From the NCBI GenBank assembly GCA_035458525.1, contig DATHZQ010000109.1, forward strand, positions 1-18,676: 18,676 nucleotides of DNA, in the 5' to 3' direction. This DNA comes from DATHZQ01 sp035458525. Its GTDB lineage: Bacteria > Actinomycetota > Acidimicrobiia > Spongiisociales > UBA5794. The notes under the pieces were generated by a model. It worked only from the letters and a program-made list of their open reading frames with translations. It did not search any database and had not been told where the DNA came from. Within the stretch, counting starts at the first letter, position 1; every line of letters starts with the position of its first letter. Below are positions 1 to 6,456 of this stretch, in pieces. A program made the position numbers and the translations under genes.

Positions 1-1
1 G

Positions 2-424
2 CTGTGGAACACGTGCGCCCCCGACAACAGGTCCGCCGAGGCCGAGGCGAACGGCGGGGCAGATGCCGGGTGGTATCTCGTCGACGACATCCTGGCCGAC
101 CCCGGCATCGGACTCGGCGACCACATGCTCACCACGTGCGACGAGAGCGTTGCGCTGCTCGAGGGGCGGACTGCGACGGGTGATGAGGCGAACGATCCGG
201 CTTTCGCGCTTGCAGCGCAACTCCTGGCCGCAGAGGTGAACCTCAACATCGGTGCCGAGACCTGCCCCGCGGCGGAAGAGGCGGTGGTCGGTGCGCAGAT
301 CGTCCTGGCGGCGGCGCAGTTCGACGGCGCGTCCGCCTCACCCCTCGACGCGGAAGCCGGCGGCGCGCTGCCCCAACTCATCGATCTCCTCACCGCCTAC
401 AACTCCGGCGAGCTCTGCCGCTGA
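2..424 (+). CDS. C-terminal end of a secreted-type protein (5' end outside the window)
   Basis: The frame is open from base 2 to the TGA at 422-424, giving 140 residues with no start in the window that makes sense; the ATG at 125 is internal to a continuous reading frame. The visible part is acidic and Ala-rich, with five cysteines (NTCAPDN, TTCDES, ETCPA and the final ELCR among them). The segments LGDHMLTTCDES, AAQLLAAEVNLNIGAE and LIDLLTAYNSGELC resemble a C-terminal helical module I know from actinobacterial surface proteins, where a Leu-Gly strand precedes an 'AHQLIAAKLN'-like helix. That likeness is from memory, not a search. It suggests an extracellular protein whose N-terminal domains lie upstream. 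The function is unknown. A 12-base palindrome (433-444) follows the stop closely. Confidence 0.7.
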   Translation: MWNTCAPDNRSAEAEANGGADAGWYLVDDILADPGIGLGDHMLTTCDESVALLEGRTATGDEANDPAFALAAQLLAAEVNLNIGAETCPAAEEAVVGAQIVLAAAQFDGASASPLDAEAGGALPQLIDLLTAYNSGELCR

Positions 425-1022
425 CCGCATGAGGGCGGCCGCCCGGCACGGCGGCGAATTGATCGGGCGTTGAGCCCACGACCGCTGCTGCGGGTGTACG
501 GTCGGGAGGAAGTCCGAGGCGGGCACGGCATGGGTCGCCGTGCCCGGGGGAACGGTCGGCGCGATCGAAGCGCCGCCGTTCGGACAGGATTGGAGCGTCC
601 CGTGGGCATTCGTGGGACTGGGGGTGAGACGGGGCCGACGAGTGTCTGCGGGCCTCCGACGCCGCCGCCTCGAAGGTCGTCCTCTGCCACGCCGGGATGC
701 GCGGCAGCGCTCGACGGCATCCCGCCACGATCCGTCGAGACCCGCGGCCCGAACGGAGGGCGGGGCCGGACCTCACCCGCCCCTGGACGACGACTCGCGG
801 TCGTCCTGGCCAGGTGGAGCGCCGGTGGCCGCCCCCCGCCACCGGCGCTCCTGCGGCGTGCCGCGGATCGGCCGGGCGACGAGGGCGGACCTTCGTTGCC
901 CGACGCGCTCGTCGAGGCGTGATCTGGTCTGGTCGACGGTGGCGAGCGGCAACTGCGCAGGCCGTTGATCTCGGCGGCGGGCGCCGGACAGATCCCGGTA
1001 GCGCTCCGAGTAGCGGTCAGAC
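425..1022. other. Gene-free, hairpin-dense stretch
   Basis: I find no convincing gene here. Open frames exist on both strands, but they are Pro/Arg-rich translations typical of GC-rich non-coding DNA. What can be seen is a series of inverted repeats: a 12-base palindrome at 433-444; a perfect 9-bp stem with 7-base loop at 521-545; a 5+5-bp stem at 551-580; a 7-bp stem at 785-806; and a perfect 14-bp stem with 8-base loop at 816-851. The run ends in the terminator at 1023-1080. It may be a long 3' UTR, a structured non-coding RNA, or decayed sequence. I tried RNase P RNA and tmRNA signatures and neither fits. Confidence 0.5.
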
Positions 1023-1080
1023 CCGTCCGGCCAAGCCGGACGGCTGAGCGAGGGGGCGGCCTTGTGAGGGCCGCCCTTTC
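1023..1080 (+). terminator. Tandem-hairpin intrinsic terminator
   Basis: Two perfect inverted repeats lie ten bases apart. The first has a 9-bp stem (CCGTCCGGC, loop CAA, 1023-1043). The second has an 8-bp stem (GGGCGGCC, 7-base loop, 1054-1076) followed by TTTCGTT. The T-rich side is on the plus strand, so it would end transcripts coming from the left. On the minus strand there is no T tract after the stem. It also lies just past the stop of the minus-strand gene at 1093. Confidence 0.7.
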
Positions 1081-1092
1081 GTTCGTGGCTCG

Positions 1093-1695
1093 TCACCCGG
1101 ACAGGCACTCCGGGTCGGTGGCGGCATCGAGGACGATGAAGTGTGCGTAGTCGGAGAGGACTTCTCCGTCGGCCCAGTGGATCATGCTCTCGACGAGGTA
1201 GCTGCCCGGCTCGAGGGCGCCGAACACCGGTACGCCCATGGAACGCCACCACTCCAACCCTTGCAGGAACTCGTCCAACACCCCTTGCGGGTTGACCATC
1301 CGCTTGACCGCGCCCTCGGTGATCTCCAGCTCCTCACCGTCGACCCAGATCTGCACCTCGGAGTCCGCCAGGGCCTGCCTGTCGGTTCCCTGCAGATACC
1401 ACCAGATGCCGAACACGGTGTCCGAGCAGTACACCTGATCGAAGAAGTCGCCGAACCCGGGAATGATGCGGGCGGCGCCGACGTCCTGTTCCCAGATGGC
1501 GTTGTTGGCGGCGTGGGCGAGCGCTTCGGCGTCGTGCTCCACACCGGCGACGAAGACGCCGTTGCCACCGGAAAAGCCGGCGTTGAACGCAGCCTGGAGC
1601 GCCGCTTCCGGCGACGGTGCGGAGGTCGCCGCCGGCACCGTCACCGCAAACAGCAGCAGGACGAGGGCGACGAAGAGAAAGACCGTCCGTTTCAT
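1093..1695 (-). CDS. Small secreted protein of unknown function
   Basis: This is a 200-residue protein read from the ATG at 1695. A GTG at 1704 is an in-frame alternative, but the ATG gives a textbook signal peptide: MKRT, then a hydrophobic run of about 18 residues ending near ATSA. The mature part has two cysteines (VYCSD and the near-terminal PECLSG), which could form a disulfide outside the cell. It is rich in aromatic residues (IWWYLQG, EWWRSMG) and contains a GSYLVESMIHWADGEVL segment that reads like a beta-sandwich edge. I recognise no family. No good Shine-Dalgarno sequence is visible; GGTGG lies about six bases before the ATG. The gene is monocistronic and is transcribed away from the divergent HNH gene. 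Confidence 0.75.
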   Translation of the reverse strand: MKRTVFLFVALVLLLFAVTVPAATSAPSPEAALQAAFNAGFSGGNGVFVAGVEHDAEALAHAANNAIWEQDVGAARIIPGFGDFFDQVYCSDTVFGIWWYLQGTDRQALADSEVQIWVDGEELEITEGAVKRMVNPQGVLDEFLQGLEWWRSMGVPVFGALEPGSYLVESMIHWADGEVLSDYAHFIVLDAATDPECLSG

Positions 1696-1922
1696 GAGAA
1701 CCACCGATCTCGTGGAATCGACTCGATCTGTCGAATGTCGGCGCTCTCACCCCCTTCTTCCCGCGCCTCCGGCGGACCGATGCCTCTTTCGGTCTTGCAC
1801 TCCACAACGCCTTGCACCAGCGCCGAAGGTCCCAAACCAGGCTTGTGCGGGTCCCGATCTCGTCGGCGCGGGGCCGTGGCCAGGGCGGATCAGGGCTTCC
1901 GGAATCTGTCACACCCCTTCGA

Positions 1923-1934
1923 TACGGTGCACGC
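1923..1934 (+). promoter_or_regulatory. Leaderless -10 element of the HNH gene
   Basis: TACGGT (1923-1928) lies exactly six bases before the ATG at 1935, so transcription would start at or next to the start codon. There is no Shine-Dalgarno sequence. The same TANNNT-N6-ATG layout occurs before four other genes in the window. The -35 region is not clear. Confidence 0.6.
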
Positions 1935-3449
1935 ATGATCGTTGGCGACTTCCCGGTTGTGACGGACGCAGTCCCGGTCGACGTCCTCGAAGGCGAGTTG
2001 ATCGCCCTCGAGAGGCTGATCGCACGGGCCCGGGCCCGCCAGGCCCGGCTGCTCGCCGAGTTGGACGTCGCCCAGGTCGCCGCCATGGACGGGGCCCGGT
2101 CGATGCTGGAGTGGACGGCCGCCCGTCTCGATGTCACCCAGGACACCGCCGGTCGCCTCGTGCGGGCGGCGAAGGGTCTCGCCGAGTGGGACGACGTACG
2201 GGTGGCGGCGGAGGCGGGCGAGGTGAGCTTCGACCGGGCCGAGGCGACGCTGGCGCTCCATGCGTCGGGTGCCGCCGCCGACGTGGTCGCCCGCGGTCCC
2301 GGGCTCGATCTCGCCGGGGTGCGCCGCCTCGCCGCCCGTCACCGCCGGATCCGCAAGGTCGACGAGGAGCAGGCCTTCCGGGAGCGCTACGTGGCGACGC
2401 AGACATCGCTCGACGGTACGGCGGGACGGTTCTGGGGCCGGCTCCCCGGGTTCGAGTTCCGACTCTTCGAGAAGGCCATCGACCAGCGCGCCGACATGTT
2501 CCGCGACCTGCCGGGCCCGGCTCCGCAGGCGGGGGCCCGTCGGGCGGATGCGCTGGTCTCCATCGCCCAGGACTCGCTCGACGAGCGTCGCGCGGGGGCC
2601 GAGCGGAGCCCTTCGACCGACCCGCTGGTCACCGTGTTCGTCCATGCCGGCCTCGCCGGGGCCACCGGTGGCGAGGCGGGCGCCGAGATCGAGTTCGGAC
2701 CCAAGGTGGGGCCGGCCACGCTGGAGCGCATCCTGTGCGGAGGCGCCGTCAAGGTGATCGGCCTGGAGAACGGCACGCCGGTCGCCGCCGGCGACGCCAG
2801 CCGAGCCATCTCGCCGGCCGTGCGCCGCACCGTGGCGTGGCGGGACGGCGGCTGCACCATCGACGGCTGCCGCAGCCGCTACCGCCTGGAACCCCACCAC
2901 GTCCGGCCCTGGAGCGAGGGCGGCGGCCACCGACCCGACAACCTCACCACCCTGTGCTGGTACCACCACCACGTGGTCGTCCACGGCGAGGGCCGCCGGC
3001 TCGATCCCGAGTCGCCGCCCGGCCGGCGGCGCTTCCTCCGCCTCCCGGGCCGGGCCTCCGGAGTAGGCCGGGCCAACCGCCCGTGCATCCCAGCCGGAAG
3101 GCTCTCTGTCCCATGCCCGCAATCGGGGTGTGACCGTCACGCAGAAGCCCACGGTCAACGCCCGCAGCGCATTCAAGTTGGACGCAACGAGCCGATCGTC
3201 GAGTGGTTTACGTTGACCTGCGCGAGCAGTCGATCCTGTCTCCATACCGGGCCTGCCCGGCGCGGGCGCTGTCTTACGTTTGGGCCTCGGTATCGTCAAC
3301 TTTGCCCGAGACGGCGGCACGTCATTGCCACGCGTCCAGAAGGAGTGTCACCGCCGGCGCAACGCACAGCCAGATCAGCGAAGCGCGTGTCACGTCCCAG
3401 TATTCCTGCCAGCCGCAGACGACCAGAGGCCACCGATCATCGATTTTGA
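1935..3449 (+). CDS. DUF222 / HNH endonuclease family protein with unusual C-terminal tail
   Basis: The first ~290 residues match the actinobacterial DUF222 pattern: an N-terminal helix pair (LEGELIALERLIARARARQ), the WTAARLDVTQDTAGRLVRAA segment and a GLDLAGVRRLAARHR helix. An HNH nuclease domain follows, with a CTIDGC zinc knuckle, the HH pair at residues 321-322, a conserved Asn in DNLTTLC and a final YHHHVVVH. These multicopy proteins are thought to be DNA nucleases, possibly of mobile origin; their real role is not established. I chose the ATG at 1935 because it sits six bases after a TANNNT element; the frame is open upstream to 1812. Family members usually stop soon after the HNH motif. 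Here the frame runs on about 130 Arg/Ser-rich residues with no visible domain, so a lost stop or frameshift after about 3050 is possible. Confidence 0.85.
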   Translation: MIVGDFPVVTDAVPVDVLEGELIALERLIARARARQARLLAELDVAQVAAMDGARSMLEWTAARLDVTQDTAGRLVRAAKGLAEWDDVRVAAEAGEVSFDRAEATLALHASGAAADVVARGPGLDLAGVRRLAARHRRIRKVDEEQAFRERYVATQTSLDGTAGRFWGRLPGFEFRLFEKAIDQRADMFRDLPGPAPQAGARRADALVSIAQDSLDERRAGAERSPSTDPLVTVFVHAGLAGATGGEAGAEIEFGPKVGPATLERILCGGAVKVIGLENGTPVAAGDASRAISPAVRRTVAWRDGGCTIDGCRSRYRLEPHHVRPWSEGGGHRPDNLTTLCWYHHHVVVHGEGRRLDPESPPGRRRFLRLPGRASGVGRANRPCIPAGRLSVPCPQSGCDRHAEAHGQRPQRIQVGRNEPIVEWFTLTCASSRSCLHTGPARRGRCLTFGPRYRQLCPRRRHVIATRPEGVSPPAQRTARSAKRVSRPSIPASRRRPEATDHRF

Positions 3450-3677
3450 TGATGACGAGTAGCGGGCTGCGGTGTGTCATGTGAATGACCAGATCGCACC
3501 GGGCATGGCGAGTGCCGGTGGTGGCCCGAGGCCTTCCGGTCCCGGAGGCGGCGCATCCGCCGTCGCCGGACAGAGCACACGGGTAGGGCGGCCGGTCACG
3601 ACCGGTTGGATGTGAACCCCCGGCGCCGGCGCATCTCTGTTCAGAGTGCGCCTCACGGGGTATGGATTGGAGACCTC
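3448..3677 (+). promoter_or_regulatory. Structured leader, copy A, upstream of the protease gene
   Basis: The interval between the HNH stop and the protease start holds several inverted repeats and a core (3576-3623) that recurs downstream of the protease at 5827-5873. The core contains GGTAGG, then an 8-bp stem with loop CACG (3589-3608, two G-U pairs), then GGATGTGAA and a C run. Further stems are TCCGG/CCGGA enclosing GGCGG/CCGCC (3535-3570), and a strong hairpin GGCGCA-t-CTCT with loop GTTC (3628-3652). A possible CCCCG/CGGGG pairing closes around the latter. The ribosome binding site GGAG (3669-3672) follows directly. It could be a regulatory 5' UTR or a dispersed intergenic repeat. I cannot match it to a known riboswitch. 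Confidence 0.5.
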
Positions 3678-5642
3678 ATGCGGCGCACCGCAACCATTCT
3701 CACCATTGTTATCGCCATGATGGCGTCGGTGACGGCGGCCGCCGCCATCACCGGAACGCCTCCGGCGGAGATCTTGCGGGGCAACATCCAAGCCTTGTGG
3801 TCGTCCCCGTCTGCCGATGACGGGGAGGCGATCGAGGACGTCTCCACGCCGTCCATCTCGGCGGACGTGACCGCAGCGACCGCCGCACAGGCCGTCACAG
3901 CCGGACTCGGCGACGCGGCCGAGACGGCCGGACCTCCTGAGCTTCCCCCCAACGACCGTACCCAGGGCCTCGTCTTCGACGGGCTCGTTCCTGCGGCAAC
4001 CGACGGACCGTGCCCCGGCGGGTTCGAGATCGAGGTGGACGGCGAGACCCTCTGCACCCACGGACCCGACGCCGGACCGCCCGGGCTCGACGTCCGCGCT
4101 CCCCGCACCATCGCCGACCTCACGCTACAGACCCTGGCGCTGCCGTCGCAGGCCAACCCCATCGCCGGAGACAACGCTGCCATCGAAGGTGGCATCCACG
4201 TCCACGCCGACGGCACCGAGCATGATCACGGCATCGCCGGCGGAACCGACGGCGCCGGTACCGCCACCGAGACGGGCATCGTCCCGTTGATCGGCGACGG
4301 CACCGACGGCAACCGCGTCCAGGTGGTGTACGCCGTCGCCACCGACCGCACCGACCGCTACGGCGAAATCGCCCCCCTCATCGCCAACTGGGCAGCCCAC
4401 ATGGACGCCATGGTCAACCAGAGCGCCGCCCGCACCGGCGGGGAGCGCCACATCCGCTTCGTCACCGACGCCACCGGCAACCTCAGCGTCGCCAAGGTCG
4501 TGCTGGCGCCGACCGAGGACGACTCCTTCGGCAACACCATCACCGCTCTCAAGAACGCCGGGTACGACTCACCGTCCCGCAAGTACCTCATCCTCACCGA
4601 CGCCAGCATGTACTGCGGCATCGCCACCATCTACGGCGACGACAAGCCCACCCAGGACAACTACAACAACGGCCGCTTCGCCCAGTACTCCCGCGTCGAC
4701 TCGGGCTGCTGGGGATTCGCCACCAGCGTCGAGCTGCACGAGATCGTGCACAACATGGGCGGCGTGCAACAGTCGGCGCCGCACACGACGCCTGGCTGGC
4801 ACTGCACCGACGAGTACGACCGCATGTGCTACAAGGATTCGTCCGCCGTGCAGATGACCTACGTCTGCGAGAGCGGCATGGAGAACCTCCTCGACTGCGG
4901 CAACGACGACTACTTCCACACCTCGCCCCCTGCCGGCTCGTACCTCGACAACCACTGGAACGTGGCCGACTCCAGCTTCCTCCACGCGGGGCCGGTCGAC
5001 GGCAGTCCACCACCCCCGCCTCCGCCCCCGCCCGCCAACGAGGCGCCGCAAGTGACGGTGGACGGCTCTGTGGCGGTGACGTTGCCGGATGCGGCGGCGC
5101 TGGAGGGTGCGGTTGCCGATGACGGTCTTCCCGGGCCGTACACGGTGACATGGTCGGCGTCCGGGCCGGGCACCGTGACGTTCGCCGATCCCGACGCCGA
5201 GGTCACTACCGCCACCTTCTCCGCGGCCGGGGTGTACGAGTTGCAGCTCACCGCCGACGACGGCGAGCTGAGCGGCACCGCGACCCACACCGTCACCGTC
5301 GAGGACACCCCCGGTCCCGACCCCGTCACAACCGTCACGGAGACCTTCAGCGGAAGCCTCAACAAGAAGTTCGCGACCCGAACCTATGAGGTCGTCGTGG
5401 GCGACGGGCCCCTCGATGCGGTGCTCAGCTTCGACGAGAAGCCCAAGGGCAACAAGAAGGGCGCCACCGCCTACGAGATGTCCCTCACATTGGTGGACGG
5501 TGGCGGGAACGTCATCGCCTCGGCAACAGGCGGCACCCCCGTCGAGCTGTCGCTCGAGCTGCTGGCCCAAGGGGGCTACGTCCTCGAGGTCTCGGGGAGT
5601 CAGATCTCGTTCGACCTCGACGTGACGCACGCGCCGCTGTGA
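3678..5642 (+). CDS. Secreted zinc-metalloprotease-like protein with PKD-like and C-terminal beta domains
   Basis: The protein has 654 residues. I chose the ATG at 3678 because it gives a signal peptide (MRRTATILTIVIAMMASVTAAAA) and has GGAG five bases upstream; the frame stays open to 3606, but that start would put a basic extension before the signal. Residues ~25-200 are a low-complexity, probably pro-region with a His-rich HVHADGTEHDHG stretch near 174. The catalytic-type domain carries HEIVHNMGGVQ at 354 onward, a zincin HExxH with a metzincin-like glycine. Position 11 is Gln instead of the usual third His/Asp; the SAPH histidine just after it may be the third ligand. Cys-rich HCTDEYDRMCY follows. 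A nine-Pro linker (~444-452) leads to a PKD/Ig-like domain (~456-545) and a C-terminal beta-sandwich like a pre-peptidase domain (~550-654). It is probably an extracellular peptidase; the substrate is unknown. Confidence 0.8.
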   Translation: MRRTATILTIVIAMMASVTAAAAITGTPPAEILRGNIQALWSSPSADDGEAIEDVSTPSISADVTAATAAQAVTAGLGDAAETAGPPELPPNDRTQGLVFDGLVPAATDGPCPGGFEIEVDGETLCTHGPDAGPPGLDVRAPRTIADLTLQTLALPSQANPIAGDNAAIEGGIHVHADGTEHDHGIAGGTDGAGTATETGIVPLIGDGTDGNRVQVVYAVATDRTDRYGEIAPLIANWAAHMDAMVNQSAARTGGERHIRFVTDATGNLSVAKVVLAPTEDDSFGNTITALKNAGYDSPSRKYLILTDASMYCGIATIYGDDKPTQDNYNNGRFAQYSRVDSGCWGFATSVELHEIVHNMGGVQQSAPHTTPGWHCTDEYDRMCYKDSSAVQMTYVCESGMENLLDCGNDDYFHTSPPAGSYLDNHWNVADSSFLHAGPVDGSPPPPPPPPPANEAPQVTVDGSVAVTLPDAAALEGAVADDGLPGPYTVTWSASGPGTVTFADPDAEVTTATFSAAGVYELQLTADDGELSGTATHTVTVEDTPGPDPVTTVTETFSGSLNKKFATRTYEVVVGDGPLDAVLSFDEKPKGNKKGATAYEMSLTLVDGGGNVIASATGGTPVELSLELLAQGGYVLEVSGSQISFDLDVTHAPL

Positions 5643-5696
5643 CGTCGGTGCGGTGCTGTTCCCAGCGGCACGTGGGTGGGCCATTTCATCAATAGT

Positions 5697-5920
5697 GATG
5701 ATGACGGGGCGACATCGTTGGTCCACGATGGAAGGGATCCGGTAGCGACCGGTGTCGGCGAGCCAGAACGCCGAGGCCTTCGCTACCCGACCCAGTTGCC
5801 GGCGACGGTACCTGTGGCGGGCGGATCACGTAGGTAGGTCGGCCGGTTCCGCCGGTCGGACGTGAAGTCCCCGACCCGCACAGGCGATCAGCATGTGCAA
5901 TGGGTTGGCAGGAGGAGCAG
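5697..5920 (+). promoter_or_regulatory. Structured leader, copy B, downstream of the protease gene
   Basis: The core at 5827-5873 repeats copy A: CAC, two variable bases, then GGTAGG, CGGCCGG, a 5-base loop, CCGGT, GGACGTGAA and CCCCG. In the stem (5840-5858) a G-U pair of copy A is a G-C pair here, so the pairing is kept. Both copies also carry CCGAGGCCTTC about 56-62 bases earlier (5771-5781) and GATGATGACG at their left end (5697-5706). Extra stems specific to this copy are GGTAGCGA/TCGCTACC enclosing TCGGCG/CGCCGA (5741-5787) and CCGACCC-GCACA pairing with TGTGC-aat-GGGTTGG (5871-5907). A strong AGGAGGAG and an ATG at 5921 follow, but I do not believe the frame after it. Confidence 0.5.
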
Positions 5921-6170
5921 ATGCAGCAGGCACGAGTCCCATTCTCTCCGTATCTCATGCCGCGCAGTCATCGGTCGTCCCATCGACCGCTGCTCCCCGG
6001 ATGCCGGACAAGTGTTGCGGAGGTCGATCCGTCGTCGTGCACGCCATTTCTTCCCCCGGCGTGCCAACGGGAGACCATCTCACCGCAGCCACTGCCGAGC
6101 TTTCGGCCACGTACCCACTTGCCGGCGCATACGACCAACGTAGGCCGGATACAGTGCGGTCCGAACCCGA
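5921..6170 (+). other. No convincing gene; possible decayed or non-coding transcript body
   Basis: The ATG at 5921 has an excellent ribosome binding site, but the frame to 6244 is a 107-residue Pro/Arg/Ser-rich sequence with no signal peptide or domain. It also runs through the large hairpin at 6171-6230. Other frames are no better. By analogy with copy A, a gene may once have followed the leader here and been lost, or the transcript is non-coding and ends in the hairpins downstream. Nothing else is seen up to the aminotransferase promoter. Confidence 0.4.
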
Positions 6171-6230
6171 GCCCGGGGCCCCGTCTTCGACGGACCGAAC
6201 CCCGCCCGTCGAAGACGGGGCCGACCGGGC
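6171..6230 (+). terminator. Very long hairpin (17-bp perfect stem plus 6-bp extension)
   Basis: The left arm is 6177-6193 and the right arm 6206-6222, perfectly paired over 17 bp (arm core CCCCGTCTTCGACGG) with a 12-base loop. Beyond a two-base bulge (6223-6224), GCCCGG (6171-6176) pairs with CCGGGC (6225-6230). This is the strongest inverted repeat in the window. No T tract follows, so it may be a terminator, an RNA stabiliser or a DNA-level palindrome. Confidence 0.5.
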
Positions 6231-6247
6231 ATTCACGCACGTAGCGC

Positions 6248-6275
6248 GGGCGGCTCATCCGGGCCGCCCTCTCCG
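6248..6275 (+). terminator. GGGCGGC/GCCGCCC hairpin, weak terminator
   Basis: A 7-bp perfect stem (6248-6254 with 6263-6269) and an 8-base loop are followed by TCTCC. It closely resembles the terminator stem at 1054-1076, and like that one it comes after another hairpin. The tail has few T residues, so termination strength is doubtful. Confidence 0.4.
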
Positions 6276-6420
6276 CGCCGATTGAGCTTTGCGGCACCAG
6301 GGCTCTGTCGACCGGTGCGGGTTGCCGCGGCCCGTACCATGAAGCGACTCCTGCAATGGCTCCCTTCCCCGAGCGCACCGTTGCCTCGCCCGAACCGGTG
6401 CCGGTCGGCGCTCCGGGCAG

Positions 6421-6456
6421 TAGCGTTGGCGGTGCACATCTCTGAAAGGTCGAAAC
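6421..6456 (+). promoter_or_regulatory. -10 element and ribosome binding site of the aminotransferase gene
   Basis: TAGCGT (6421-6426) is a TANNNT -10 candidate and GAAAGG (6444-6449) a fair Shine-Dalgarno sequence before the ATG at 6457. This gene therefore has a short leader, unlike the leaderless genes in the window. No clear -35 is seen. Confidence 0.4.

Noticed and set aside
470..922. A 150-codon open frame on the plus strand
   Set aside because: The translation is Pro/Arg-rich without domains, runs through several perfect hairpins and has no ribosome binding site or leaderless box. It looks like an open frame caused by high GC.
477..1080. RNase P RNA or tmRNA in the gene-free region (GAGGAAGTCCG resembles the RNase P GAGGAAAGTCC motif, and ACAGATCCCGG its 3' conserved block)
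   Set aside because: The two motifs cannot form the P4 helix with each other. The next conserved RNase P segments after the first motif are absent, and no tmRNA ends or tag frame are seen.
3526..3660. Known riboswitch (c-di-AMP, c-di-GMP, yybP-ykoY, cobalamin) as explanation of the leader
   Set aside because: Partial resemblances exist, such as CGCCGAGGCC-like and TACCCGACCC-like pieces, but the diagnostic conserved blocks of each class are missing or in the wrong order.
3606..3677. Longer start for the protease at 3606
   Set aside because: It would add 24 mainly basic residues before a clear signal peptide, lies inside the repeated leader and has no ribosome binding site, while 3678 has GGAG.
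5921..6244. A 107-residue protein behind the strong AGGAGGAG site
   Set aside because: The composition is Pro/Arg/Ser-rich, there is no signal peptide or domain, and the last third is the 17-bp hairpin. Treated as a decayed or non-coding stretch.
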